The notes under the pieces were generated by a model. That model searched no databases. It saw only the letters and a list, made by a program, of their open reading frames with translations, and was not told the origin of the DNA. From Sphagnum magellanicum (Eukaryota > Streptophyta > Sphagnopsida > Sphagnales > Sphagnaceae), in the NCBI GenBank assembly GCA_021904315.1, contig CM038918.1, positions 12,973,349-13,037,348 on the forward strand: a stretch of DNA of 64,000 nt, read 5' to 3'. Made by a program: the position numbers and the translations under genes. This document shows, piece after piece, positions 10,901 through 24,650 of this stretch. Each line of letters begins with the position of its first letter. Within the stretch, counting starts at the first letter, position 1.

Positions 10901-11772
10901 TTTTGATATCCCTCATTTCACCTGACTTCATCTATGTACACAAAGACTATTGGTGGTGTCATATGCACTAAATCATTTTGTGAGCATAATTGTAGTTTTT
11001 AACAGATACTTCCAAGATTCAAAGGCCTTCAACATTGGGATTCTGGCTGTTTCCTTTTCTCTAAAGTATGGTTGTTTTGAAGACCTTAACATGGTGATCA
11101 CTTGGCATAATGCTGTTATTCATCTTCCTCAGACAATCATGCACTCAGTTTGCCTGACCAAAAGGAAAAGGTTTACACCAAAGGGTCTCTCTAATTGCCC
11201 TGAAAATTTGCTTTGTTGAAGATCCTAATCCTTTGAAGGTCTTGCAATGACCTTTCTATTGTTCCTTGGATGCCCCTTTTCTATATGTTCCTGTCCAATT
11301 TCCGGACATCCCTTTTTGCGCATTGAAGGTTCTGAGATCAAAGTTTCTGTTGATGTTGGGTGTATCTCATCTGGTGTGTAGGGCTATTTGTATAGAACTC
11401 AAAAAATAGCAGACGTATCATGAAACCTTTCATACTTCGCAGTTGACAAGGACAAGGCATTCCTTTGCAGCATCAGCACTAGACATTAACAACAATGTAA
11501 TGTTCCAGAAAAAGAACACTCCCTAGAGTACCTTGAAATGATCTGCTGATGTAATTTGTGATTGATCGTTAGGCAACAGGGGGTTGTTAGCTGTTGTCAG
11601 GCTTTCTAATGCAGATGATGAGGAACATCTAGAGAATATGGATACCACTGTGACTTGGTAATATTGAAAAATCAGTATTAGAGGATGCCAATTAGCTATC
11701 TTCTCCAAGTCACCTGATTTCCTTTTTGTTGTGCAACTTATTGCTTGATGGATTCATGTATGCAAAATTCTG
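7940..11772 (+). other. Gene-like but non-coding stretch downstream of the MKP1-like gene
   Basis: Base composition is more balanced than in the AT-rich flanks and resembles the introns and flanks of the other genes. All reading frames are short and I recognise no protein family, including none of the missing MKP1 C-terminal part. It could be a long 3' untranslated region, a non-coding transcript, or remains of a gene. It contains the fold-back at 9941-9977. Confidence 0.5.
9941..9977 (+). other. Perfect 16-bp fold-back with 5-base loop
   Basis: The arms GGAAGGTTCATGGAAA (9941-9956) and its exact reverse complement (9962-9977) are separated by GGGCT. A hairpin this tight is unlikely by chance in 4 kb. 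It may be a small transposon remnant, a structured RNA, or a recent inverted duplication. It is much shorter than typical plant microRNA precursors. Confidence 0.9.
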
Positions 11773-11870
11773 AAACCAAATCACATTCTAGTGATTAGAT
11801 AGATCAATTTGAAAAACACAAACCGAATAACATTCTAGTGATTAGATAGAAGACCAGTTTGAAAAACACA
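11773..11870 (+). repeat. Two-copy ~49-bp direct repeat
   Basis: Two copies share CATTCTAGTGATTAGATAGA and, further on, TTTGAAAAACACAA, at a spacing of about 49 bases. It marks the boundary between the balanced-composition region and AT-rich repeat land. Confidence 0.88.
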
Positions 11871-13819
11871 AGCATGCAAACTAAATAACCTTTTCTACAT
11901 AGATATTTCTCAAAAAAGAGTGCATGTTTCTTGAAAGTTTGATAATCTTATCTGTGTTTGAAGCTTTGCATCCACCTACCAAGAAATTCAACATCCACCA
12001 AATGCTCAAATGCATCCAGGAGACATGACTCTACAATTGTGGTGCTAGAGACATAAACTTCAATGCCACAAATAGCAAATCTTAAGACAAAAAGTCCCAA
12101 GAGACAAAAAAGGTACACAAAACAATTGTTTTAAACTTGAGTACTAATGTCTGGTTACTATCAATGTCAATGTCTCATCCTCCAACAACGTCAGCGGCCA
12201 CCAGAACTCGTTTGTGTCCTTCCTTGAAACCTTTGTATTTCATCAACCTAAGTATGCATATCTAGATGGTCAGATACAGTGCAAATTCAAGTTCTGAGAC
12301 ACTATTGTTTGTTGTAGATTACAATTTGCACCCAACTGTATCAGGTGTGCAACACTACTCAATGAGTGGACCATCTTGATGTGGCTGTACAACATAGTTT
12401 AGTTATATGTTACACACATTCAAGTCATGTAGTTCTCCACATACACCAAAAAGCTCTATCATCTTAGGTACATGGAACAAACATAATTAGATGAGATTCA
12501 ACATATTCAAGCCAAGACCTAGCTCATAATGTTCCCATGCACACACATAAGAAATTTCAATAACGTTAAAAAAGACCCCAAGAAAGGGAGTGCAATAGAA
12601 CAATACAATGCCTATATAGTTCGAAATTTGTAAGTGCTTCAATGCCCATCTTCCCCAACACTCCCAAAATAACACCTCCTTGCAAACCTATCACTTGTAA
12701 AATTATCATGCCACTCTGAACATGTCTAATATACAAGAAGACTTTACATTTTTAAGAATTAAAAGGCCAAAGAAAATATAAGAATAACATGAGATGATTA
12801 AATACATACTATTTTCAGGAATTCAAATAGCTCTATTCAATTGGCAAAAAAATTCATCATATTTGCTCAAGTTGGTTCTTAGTGGAATTGGTAAGGGTAG
12901 TGACCATTCCATCGTCCAATATGTTGCACACTTGAACAATCGCCAAGGCCACAACACTACCATCAACTTCTTTTGTTTTTATTTGAAGAGCCACCTTTTG
13001 GTGCACATCAATAACAACACAAGAGTGGTCAAAAGTTCACACGATATGGATCACAGGTTTAAGCTAACAATAGAAAATTCATTCAGTTGTGCACTTGCTT
13101 TGACAATGGAATAGTGAAATTCTTAGAGACAATGAATCCTTTGAAAAATTTGAAACATAATAATGAATTTTTTTTGAGCAAACAAAAACTTATAAAGTAG
13201 GAGAAATCAAACAAGCCCACCTTAAGAAAGCTTATACTATTGCAAGCCCACTATTGCAACAATCTACAAAATAGTTTCCAATCATGTAGCAACTCCAAAT
13301 TCCACACAAAAACTATATCATAATTCATTTAAAAAGACATTATTGTCATATGTCAAGAGTTTTTTTCCCTTTTCTTCTTGCACAAATTTTTTTGATAATT
13401 TTTGTTAATGAAATATAATTGTGCAATAAATTTTTATGTAGACTTTTCAAGGTATCATGTTAGACCAAAAAAACGCTAAATTTTGCAAAAAAAATTGTTC
13501 ATTTCTACTTTGCCGATAAGATGCAACTAAAAGAGATGTCTAGGAAAAAATTAAAAAATAAAAAAAATAGTAAATTTAGTGGTTAAACATCTAACTCTCC
13601 TTGAAAATCACATCATTTGATGAAGAATGTGAACATATAAAAAATTCTACCACATAGGTAAGGTGCACACCATGATATAGAAGGTGTTGCAAACAAGGTT
13701 GTTTCATTTGTTGTGTTTTGTGTTATATAGTTAATATCAACCATAATGGCATTGTAATCATGAAACCTAAAAAACCAATTTAGTTACCAATGAAGTTAAG
13801 ACTTAGTTTAGAATTGCAT

Positions 13820-13845
13820 AATTGGAGGTATGTGTACCTCCAATT
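13820..13845 (+). other. 11-bp perfect inverted repeat
   Basis: AATTGGAGGTA (13820-13830) pairs exactly with 13835-13845 across a 4-base loop TGTG. Imperfect pairing extends outward through GAATT and ATTC. It may be the core of a small fold-back element. Confidence 0.8.
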
Positions 13846-14704
13846 AAAATTCTCACTTTGTAATATTGATTGTTTGTTTATTGAAATAAATTTGAACTTA
13901 CCATTCCTAACGAGAGATTTCCACATCAATTTAAATTGATTACTCTTGGATTTATGAATTATATTTACTTATTAAAGGTAGAAAAGAGGTGACAACAAGA
14001 TGATGATATTAACAAAATCTTGTTATCATCAAGTACTTGCAACAATCAACCTTGTGAGTGAACTAGGGGTTGGGGATGGACTTGAAATTCCTTATTTCTA
14101 AATTTGAAATCAAATTTGAATTTGATATCCTCAATCATCATTTTCATCATACTTATCGCAAGAAGAAATTTTATCATTTTCCACCTTCACACATTGTAAC
14201 TATTGTTCAATTTGACTAAATTTCAACCACATTTGGCTATTTTAAGTTTATAAATGGCTTGTTGCACTAGTTAATGATCAATATTGTTTATAATTAAAAG
14301 TTCATTACATTGTTCACTTATGATGTATTCTATTTTATTTTGTAATACTTTCAAATTATTGACAAGAAAATTTAGGTAGCTTTTTATTTTATTTACACAA
14401 TGGACTATAATGGGTTGCTAGTTTTTAAAACATTTCTTCAACTATCAACATGGTACATGAATTGAACCATTCACTTTTAACATCTTGAAATCATTGTTGG
14501 ATGGTTTTCATTGGGACCTCCAATTCTCAAACTAGTTTTCACAATGAAAAATAATTAGTATCACATGTGGTGATAATTGGTTTGAAAATCAAACCAATAG
14601 TTCTCACCTAAATGAAAATTGGGTTGTCAAAAACCAATTATTATTGATAACTAGGTCAATTCTATGAAAAAACCATAATCTAGTTTTGAGGTTACCATGG
14701 TTGT

Positions 14705-14945
14705 AGTTAGATTAAATTTATTTCGGGCAATAATTAAATTATGTATGTTTAAGGCAATAATTAGATTAAGTTAACTTAGGGCAATAGTTTGATTAGGTAA
14801 GTTTGGGGAAATAATTATATTAAATTATTTTAGGGAAGTAATTAGATTATGTAAGTTTAGGGTAGTAATTAAATTAAGCTCATTTAGGGTAGTAGTTAGA
14901 TAAATTAGTTTACAACAATAATAAAATTAAAGTAATTTAGGTTAG
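14705..14945 (+). repeat. 27-bp tandem repeat, about eight copies
   Basis: The unit is roughly TTTAGGGCAATAATTAGATTA plus AGTAA, with copies drifting (GGGCAATAA, GGGAAGTAA, GGGTAGTAA). No coding capacity is seen. Confidence 0.88.
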
Positions 14946-15049
14946 TTTAGGTGGGAAGACCATTGAAGCAACACCTAAGCACATAAAACCCCTTTGGGTT
15001 TAATGTTTCATAATTATGATTACGTTTTTTCTTTTCATTCATTTGCATT

Positions 15050-15540
15050 GTTCCTTTGCATTGTTTTTTCATGTTTCTTTGTTGCATTGCTCATGTTACT
15101 AATGTTCTCTCACATTGTTAGTGGTAGTGTTACTTTGTTACATTGTTGGTGCTATTAATGCTTTGTTGTGCTCCTAGTGGTGTTGTTAGTATGTCACATT
15201 GCTAGTCCATTGCATCGTTGATGGTGATGTTGTTTTGTCATGTCACATTGTTGGTGGTGTTATTGGTTCGTTGCATTGTTAGTGTTGTTGCTCGTCCATC
15301 ATGTTGTTAATGCCAATGTTGATCCATCACATTGCGAGTGGTGTTGCAACTCCATCATGTTGCCTTGTTGATGTTATTGTTAATTCATCATGTTGCTAGT
15401 GGTGGTGTTGTTTTATCATGTTAATATTGTTCCTACTAGTATGTCGCATTGCTAATGGTGTTGTTGTTTTGTTTTGTTGTTCATGTTGATGTTTTGTCAT
15501 GTTGTTCATGTTATTTGTTGCACTCCCAAGTACCCACTTA
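15050..15540 (+). repeat. Degenerate GTTG/CATTG-rich repeat stretch
   Basis: Irregularly repeated short motifs (TTGCATTG, GTTGTTG, TCCATCATGTTG, GTGGTGTTG) run over about 490 bases without a strict period. It looks like an old minisatellite. Confidence 0.6.
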
Positions 15541-17552
15541 AGTTATTTCCCCCTCGTGTTATTGTTGTTGTTGTTCCTTTGTTTGTTGGTTGTTTCTTTT
15601 GTTGCATTGCATCTGGTTTGATGAAGTACTACCCCGTTGCCATCACCTTATAGGTGATGCGTTGGTGGTTCATTATGTTAGTGATTCATCGTGTTGCACT
15701 ACTACTACTAGTCCATTGTTGCATGTGCCATGGTGAAATACTACCCCTACCCATTGCCTTATGCAAGTGGTGGAGCTCCTTTACAATTGGAAAGAAAGGG
15801 GAAAAAATGAGTCTTTCCATTTTTAATGATTGAATTATTCCTTTTTTTTTCAAATTTTCTTTTTGTTTTTCTTTTGTTTTCAATTTTTTATGTTTTTTTC
15901 TTTTGTTTTTAAGGGTTTTTTTTAGTGTTTTTACAATTTTTTAATTTCTTTTTATAGGAATTCCAACATTAACAAAAGCATATTCATCTTATATTTGCAT
16001 ATATTTGCCATTGAAATGAAATTTTAATAATTTACAAATCTTTTTGTACATGATTTCATTTTAGGTTGTAGGGAAGGTTTTGGTGTTTTTGTTTATCATA
16101 CATATATTTGGTTTTTCTTCTCCATTTCAACAAAACATTCTTTTATAAAAATTGAAAATGGCCCAATCTTTTGAAATTGAAAATGTGATAAGTGAAAATT
16201 CATGTGAAGCATTCATGAATGATGTAATGGAGGAAGAATGCTTGCAAGAATGTGAAATAAACCTTGGTCTTCAAACAAAAATAAATAAAAAGTCAAAAAG
16301 TCAAAAAATAAAAATAAAAAAACATAAAAAAACAGTATGTTTGAAGAACAATTTGGAAGTCACATGGTAGAACTTCTTTATGTTGGGGTTTTTTTTTTTG
16401 GTGAATGATAACAAATATGTTGATGTGAATTGCCTTTAAACCATGAGATGTGTTCTTTGTTAAAATATTCCAATTTTGGTTTTTAACCCTACAACTTAAG
16501 CAAGGAAATGTCTAATCTTATACAATACAATGAATAGAATAACATTGAAAAAGCATGTGAATGTAAACCATTCTATTATTACAAAAATGTTTGAAGAGGA
16601 AGTGAACAATCCATTGAAAAGAGAAGTGGGGAGACAACTTGCTAAAAAAAATCAAATCAATTTGGCAATGTAATTGTCAATTTTTTTGGTCAAAGATCCT
16701 TTCTATAAAAATCAAAATTTCTTAAGGATATGGGCTTGTTTGATTGTTAAAAAAATCTACCCATGCAATTTGTGAAAAGTCTATGCACTTATGTTTGCAT
16801 TTGTGTATAAGATTTGTCTTTCCTTTAATTATTTTTTTTCCACAAGAGATGTTCCATGAGTTGATGGAAAAAAACTAAATTGTTGTATGTTCGACCAAAT
16901 TTGGTAAAATGTAATTTTTCTATACAACAAGCTTTGATATTTGGATGTCAAAAGGTGCTCATGACATGCTAATTATCTCAATAATTAGTAGAAAATCACA
17001 AGTAATGGAACCATCACAAATTTGTGGATTACAAAATCCACCAACTATAGTACCAAAATCAAGCATGCCACAAATGTAGCCTACATGTAGGAACATTATG
17101 AGTCTCAAAAAACCACCACTATTTCAATCATCATAAGTAGGACAACATGGTTGACAACTTGACCTTCACGATCATATGAAAAGTTTGGTTATTATCAACG
17201 ATCATTGATTGAGTTAAAAGGTGAATGAAGTTCAAGTTTTCAAATTTGAAGCTCATAACCACCATCGTAAACATAAATGTTTCAACTTTTATATCACAAC
17301 CTTGAGTTGATAAATATCATATTTGGCATACTTTTAGATACCTCAACTAAGTTATTGCAATTTCAATGCATGGACTCACTATACAAAAAACATCTATATG
17401 ATATGACCCCAAATACATGACAAAACCTTATGTGAAATGTTTCAACAATTTATATATGCAAAGCTTCAAAATCCAACTATTGTTGTTATAATTCATAATC
17501 ATGATTAGATGATGATGAACAATTGCCCTTCCTACCTCTGTCAATAAGCAAG

Positions 17553-18040
17553 ACAAGTTATTATGATACCTATTTATCCTTGAATCAACCTTTGTTACAA
17601 CCTTAAAATTTGACCAAGGTCCAAAGCCAATAGTTTTAAATTGTACTTGGTGCATTCAAACAATAAGGGGTTGGAACATGGTGTTACAAAGAAGATATCA
17701 TATTCTTTATTTCAATTTTTGAGATTGTAAAGAAGGAAACTTGACTTACAAACTCAATCAATAGGTTAAAAATGACAAAGTTTTATTTGTCCTTGCAATT
17801 ATATATTAATCACCTTCATCTCAAATAATATCAACAAGTTGTTATGATATAGGTGTTTATCCTTGAATCAACCCTCATTACAACCCTATAGTTCAACCAA
17901 GGTGGAAACATTAATCCTAATTTGTACTCGGTTCATTCAAACAATGAGGGGTTGGAACATAATGGTACAAAATGGATTTCACATTGTTTATCTCCTTTTG
18001 GGGATATGAATGAAGGGAAAAACTACGCAAGAATATTTTT
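17553..18040 (+). repeat. Tandem duplication with ~280-bp period
   Basis: Copy A (about 17553-17760) and copy B (about 17833-18040) share ACAAGTTATTATGAT, TTTATCCTTGAATCAACC, ACCAAGGT, TTGTACTTGG, CATTCAAACAAT and AGGGGTTGGAACAT in the same order at a constant offset of 280-281 bases. Neither copy has a sustained reading frame. I cannot assign the source element. Confidence 0.8.
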
Positions 18041-19200
18041 TGACTTTTACAAAGTATGCAAATTTCACATGATTTACTTATTGTCACAAGTGAATTGTGT
18101 GAGGGAAAATCTCCAATTGGAAAACATCTTAATGTAGAAGAATGCCATAGATGGAGGATACAAAGATCCACAAAATTTTGTAACACAAGATAAATAACAT
18201 GGTTTTGGGTTTTCATGAATATCAAGAAATCTTCATACTCACAACTAAGAAATCCATGACAAGCTAAGAAAAATTATACTTATTAAAGTGGGGGAAAGAC
18301 TTATAAATAAGGATAAAAAAACCATGATGAAGAAAAAATATTTAGGTTGTATTTATTAAGTTTTTTCATTTTTGGCACGACATCAAACTATCCAATCAAT
18401 ATTTCATCAAATTTGAAACATATTAAATTATGGATAGATTATTAGATATGTATCGCAAGTTAAAACCCTTCCCAACAATTGCAAGTTTTGGTGTCATTTT
18501 ATGCTAGTGGTTGTTTTATAGGTTTTTGTGTCATTTTATGCTAGTTACAACAATTTTCCCCAAATCCTTCCAAAATTTAATGGATGAGCTAGTTTACCTC
18601 TAGCTTTTCAAGGCCAACAAATCCAACTCTCTTGATGATGATAGTATTGCATTGGTCCACTCAATCATTAAGAAGTTTCATGAGGAATAATTGTTACAAA
18701 ATTGCATTACTTAGAGGTCAGGAATAGGGACATAAGTGATAATTTCCACCTAGATATCAAGTATGGTTCAAGGACTACTATATCACATGAAAGACCATTA
18801 TAGTTTGGGGAACCACAATATCATAAACGAGCACTTGATGTTTATGAATGGACAATGGAAAATAATAAGGCAAAAAGTTCAATTGCAGTAGAATTTACAC
18901 CAAAGTTCATTTGAGGAGATTACTATGGTAAAGCCCAAGCAAGTGAAAACAATAGGTGTGAGGGCCAAAATTGTTGTCACATTTTTTATTTTTTTCAAGG
19001 GTACCATGTTTGAATTTCAACCATGTTATTATTGTGAAGGATTTTCACAACGTTTTTGCATATTATGGTGTGTCAAAACCCAAATAAATCAAATGCCAAA
19101 AAAAACTACATTTTAAAATTTCATATGATGTGATGTTAGAATATATTTGCACAAAAAAAATGTACATCACAATGTATTTAAGAATGAAAATATACTTAAG

Positions 19201-19204
<4 letters not shown>

Positions 19205-19258
<54 letters not shown>
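19205..19258. repeat. TA dinucleotide microsatellite
   Basis: About 27 uninterrupted TA repeats. Confidence 0.97.
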
Positions 19259-19259
<1 letters not shown>

Positions 19260-19427
19260 AAATTTGTAGTATTTACTAAACATTGTAATAGAGTATGAGA
19301 ATTATCATACCACAAATGGGTTTTTTTGAAGGCGATGATCATAAATATGTGATAAATTCAAATTTTGACAAGTAAAAACATAAGCTTCTAAGATGGCAAT
19401 GGGCTTTTGTCTTTCTTAAATAAAAGA

Positions 19428-19431
<4 letters not shown>

Positions 19432-19457
<26 letters not shown>
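19432..19457 (+). repeat. Poly-C run, 26 bases
   Basis: An uninterrupted run of 26 C following AAAGAGACT. Confidence 0.95.
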
Positions 19458-19459
<2 letters not shown>

Positions 19460-22400
19460 CCTGATCTTAATGTAGTTATTAGCATGGAGTTAGCCAAAGT
19501 TTTTTCTTATTTGAAGCACCATAAATACTACCTGAAAATAAATGTTCACAACAAAAGGCTTTTTATTGATTTCACAATCAACTTTATTGTGGTGGAATAA
19601 AGGGATATTTGCTTGCTTTCTGTTGAACATAGTTTCATGTATATTTGTTTTTGTCATGAATTTTAGTTTAAATGTATTAAGCTCTATGTTGGTAGGAAAG
19701 TTTCAATTTATTGTGCATTACTTATAATTACCATTAATGGATGATTTTGTGACTTTCAAAGAATCATGTTTCAAATGGAAGATGATAAGAAAACATAGTG
19801 CAATCTAAAACAAAAAATGGGTTATATTTATATTGGATATACCATAAATATACCCACTACTTCTTGAATTTAATATTTTAACTTTATTTATTTATTTACA
19901 ATGGTATTAAATAAAATTAACTTTGTGAAAATCAAAATAAAAAGCCCAAACATAAAAAATGAAACCCATAATTAAATGCAATACATTTAAAGGTGCATAT
20001 TTTATGCACATGTTATAAAATTGCCCAAGTTGGCCCCCTCATAGTGTGCTATCGCCCAAGGGTGAAAACACATTGCAAGTGAGCCACTTTTCATCTAAAA
20101 AATTGATGTATAACAAGTATGATATGTATGTAGTTAGTTGAAATCATGATACGATTTTTAGAATTTTTAAACATTAAAAAAAAAACTACAAAATGTGTAT
20201 GACAAAATTTTGTAATTCAAAGCTCATTTTGAATCAAAATTAAACTTCATCCAATGGTTAGATGAAGAAGATTGGATAAAATCAATGTGCATAAAATATA
20301 TAACATACATTTTTTAATAGCCATAGGGCCTCATGTTTGTGAATCATGACACACTACCAAACAATAAATAAATAAAATAGTACAATGGCCACCTATAAAA
20401 TCTTTCTTTCCTTTAAATTAATGATTTTTTCCCAGAACTAAGAATTGATTATGCATTTATTGCTCAAAAAGTGCAAAAAATCTCATTTTTCTAAATGAAT
20501 TTTCAAACATAATTTTTAAACCTCTAAATGGTCCTAGATTTAGTTGGTGTATATTGATATCATCCACTGCAAAAAAAACTCATTACACAACTTCATTTGT
20601 AACCTCAGATTTGAAATATATTTGCAATTTTTCATATTTTGTGATGTATTTGTTTCAACACAAATATATTTCATATGTTCAAGTTCGTAAATGTTTGTTA
20701 GATTTTCTTTTTAAATAAACTAGTTTAAGTATAAAGCTAATGCAATATAATTGAAATGAACAAAAATAATCCAAGATGGTGATGTTCACATGTACCAAAA
20801 AAAACCAAATACAAAATTTATGTGTTTGTGACTACAATTTTTTGGGGGTGCATAGTGTGCTTTCACCCCCAATATATAACCGGGTTTGAATCCTCTAATC
20901 CAATAAACACTTGTGTAATTCCTTTTATCATCAACTTCCCATAAAATGCACATTCATTTATAACTACATCATCTAGTTGCACTTATAATTACACAAAATG
21001 CATGAAAGGTCAAAATTCAACATCAATATCTTTAATCTCTTGACTAGGAGGCATTATGTTCCTCACTTTGATAGACATTGCGCACCACTTTTTAAAGAAA
21101 TAACTTGGAATAGATTTGGCTTCAAGATCACCCTAACAGAAAATGTAGTACAATGTCCCAATCGCAATACAAATTCATAGAAAGATCTTATGGTTGAATA
21201 ATTACTACACTTCAATGAACAAATGAAAGGAAAAGTTGGTTCTTGATTTAAGTAAAAGGAGTTTCATCCATGAATGATTGTAGTCTAAGGGTTTAGGAAT
21301 TAAGGTTTTAGAGATCTTGTGAACCCAAAAAATGCCTAGACTAAAAAAGAATAAATGTATGTTTATATTTCAAGTCATATCTAATCTATTAGAGAGAGGT
21401 GCCCATTAACTAATGTAGTTTTTGATGAAATTTTGTTACCTGTTGTTGTGGGAGGCTCTTGGTTTCCCATTTAGCAATGAGTTGTCACAATAAACCTAAT
21501 ATATGATCTCTTTGGACAATCACACCGTACATTCCACCTTTCATGTTTAGTAGAAGATGGACCCATTGTCTTTACAATAAACCAAAACAAAAATGTTTTG
21601 TAGTTTAAGCAATAGTAGTTTATCCTTCCTAATCATATTAGGCAAATGGACAAGGAAGAAATAAATACCTTGTTTTTATATGTGTGTTTGAGGACGTTGT
21701 AAATAAAACAATCCACATGGAATGCATGCTCACAATCTAGGAATATAAATAAATCAATCACACCATGCCAATGCATTTGATGCAAGAACTCAAATGTAAA
21801 TGCCTAATGACAATTTGGACATTCAAGTATGTCATAATACATGTTAATTATCATGTTAATTGTTTCCTTGTGGTAGGATTAAAAATTGATTCAAGCTGAG
21901 CTTAGTTAGACAAAATAGTAAAGAGGGAGAAAAGGGACTGAATAGGGAAGTGTCTTAACAACATTCTCATTCACAACTACACATATATTAATTACATATC
22001 TTTAGACACATAAAAGTAGAAATTAAAACATGAACTAATATTTGTTGAACATAACTTCACCACATGTTAGGGATGTTTTGCACATGCACTTGAATGAAAA
22101 CATAAATTTTTATCCAATATTAAATTGAATGTACATGCATTGCACATTCTTAATATTAAAATTTCCCAACATACGGGACATTTATTTTGATCATTGAGTA
22201 CACTACAAATGCAATTTTGACAAAAAATGTGACCACAAATAGTTGGTTTTTAATTTAATTTCATCCATGCAAGTTGGACAACAAATTTTTTTAGTTGTTT
22301 TTATGTGGATTCAACATTCACATCTTTGTCTTCATTTCCAATCCAACTTTAAATAATCTATTGAAAAATCTAACAATCTTCTAGGCTTAATCTCTTAGAC

Positions 22401-24650
22401 CATGGACTTCAATACATATATAAAAGACCAAAACATTGGTAAACAAAACCAAAAATTAAAAATAGAACATAGAAGCCAATCCTCATTATGATTAACACAT
22501 TATCAACATACCATCGTTCTTATTCTCATCTATAAGAGTTTAATCCAAATGGCTACAAAAATTTGGTGAGATACCTCACTATTTGGTTCATGTTAGCTAG
22601 AGGTAGCACATCTTATAAAATTGATAGAAAAAGATGAGTAGTTCATGTTATATATTGAAATGGTTTTGCTTGTATAAGTGTTTTTTGTAGTAACTTTTCT
22701 TTCTTCAAATGAATATGGGAAATGTACCTCAATAGCTATAGTGGTTTCAAACACGAGAGACATGTATGATGTGTGATACCATTTTTTTAATAAATATCAA
22801 CAACTACAACTTGTTTGTTGATGGAGATTGGATCACCTTAAGTAATATATACATCACATATCACCTATGAATCATTACAACAATTGGATGTCCATTCATT
22901 CCTCCAATTATCACAGTAAACAATTTGAAAACCCACAACAACACAACATTGTTGTGTCGTGTACATAAAAGATCCTTGAAAATGATTTGGGGATTGCATG
23001 GACAAAGCCAAATTCCCTAGACCTTTAGGAGTTATTTCATTTCTTTCATCTTGCCCACACTTACTCATATTGTTGATCCTAACAAGCAATGATCAATCAA
23101 GGGTGTGACATTTTGCCAATACTCCTATTGTTTGAAAATCTATTGGTTAATTATTTTTTTTTCTTTTTTTTGCTAGTTGAAACAAGTTGCAAGTTAGGTA
23201 CTAGTAGTAATGTTGGATGACTTTGGTTTGTTGAATTGCCCTTTTGTACCCACTTTTGGGGAAATGATAGATTGGACAAGGTGTTATTTGATGTAAGGGA
23301 AGGATCATTGGGTTGCCACAATCCCAACATCAACATGTCCCTTGGAGCATGAGCTTTTGCATTAAGATGATTTGTAGCTTACAAAAATCACCTACCGAGG
23401 AAGAAAATGATAGTACAAGAGAGTGGCAGAATGAAGGAGGTGGTGGTGCCCTATGTGCACAAAAGTTTACAAGTCTTGCTTTGAATTCACCACCATCATG
23501 TTTTGCACTTACATCCTATGTCCATTTCAAATTAAAACCTAAACATTTGAATTTTAAACATGTCTCAAGTTGTGGATTGATGACCATAGGGCATATCAAC
23601 TAAGAATCTTTTTTATATGCGAGCTTGTTTGCATGTAATGGGTTTTGATATTTCAAAATCCTAGGATTGTGGGGTATTAAAAAATCATCACATGCCCAAC
23701 AAGGATATGTACATGTGAAGATGGTGCATGTTGTTTCAAAGGAAGTGACCATGACTAGGAAAAGTGCCTCAAATTGAACCCATGAGCTTCATCAAACAAC
23801 AAACACTAGCTCTTATTTTGGAACATTGTAACTTTCTTTGAACTCTTTGTTGTTGCGTATCATATTCCGAAAAGACATTATTTGCTTAGAAATTTTGAAT
23901 AGTTGAAAAAATCACATGAGCATTCACCTCATTCATGATTATAATGTTTTTAAAAAGCTTGCAAGCATCTTATACATCTAAGAAGCTAAACTTCTTGTGC
24001 CATGGACCTCAATATACGAAAGATTGAAACACCTATAGACATAACCAATTTTTTTCTTTTTTGAAATAAAGTGTCCAACATAGAACCCAATCTTGGCAAG
24101 GAAAGATATGCAAATATCTTGTCCCAACTTTCAAATCCAACAAATCAAATGACATTTGAATATAGTACAAAAATTGAATGCAAAAGTCGTAGACAAAATT
24201 GTTGCTCCTCTTTTTCCTTTTGTTGTTGCTTGAAAACACCATTGCAACAAACCAACAACAAAAAATCAAAGCAAAGCAACTTACTCCTGGAAATTACATA
24301 TGATCACAAGACACACTCCCCTTGCATAGTGGCAGAAAACTTATTACTTGCAAAACCATCATAACCACTTCAATTGGTAAAATTTGACCCAAACATCTCT
24401 GGAATTGTCCAAGGATGACCATACAACTGAAATTGTCCTTGGAATTATCCAAGGTCAACCATATGAAAGATTACACAAAACCTCCCATCTACAAGCTTCT
24501 CAATCTTTCATCATTGGAATAATATGGAACATATTTTGTAGCAAAAAAAAACCATGCTCTAGTTTTTCACCTAGATTTAACCAAAACAATTTATTGGCAT
24601 GTACAAGAGATTAGATTCAAAATTTCATGACACCTTGAAAATCTTTTAAA

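Larger units (their letters stand above)
11871..24650. other. AT-rich gene-free stretch with several repeats
   Basis: No gene is supported. Open frames are short and of low complexity. It contains a hairpin (13820-13845), a 27-bp tandem repeat (14705-14945), a degenerate GTTG-rich stretch (15050-15540), a ~280-bp duplication (17553-18040), a TA microsatellite and a 26-base poly-C run. The remainder looks like old, deaminated transposon sequence too decayed for me to classify. Confidence 0.6.

Noticed and set aside
16158..16370. 71-residue frame starting ATGGCCCAATC, rich in lysine at its end
   Set aside because: No similarity to any family I know; composition follows the AT-rich surroundings, and there are no splice or promoter cues.
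18730..19115. Possible gag-like zinc knuckle (CYYCEGFSQRFCILWC) in a plus-strand frame
   Set aside because: The spacing does not fit CX2CX4HX4C and the frame has several stops. It may be an old gag relic, but I cannot support it.
20860..20905. GGGTTTGAATCC resembling a pol III B box
   Set aside because: No A box or tRNA fold upstream at the required distance.
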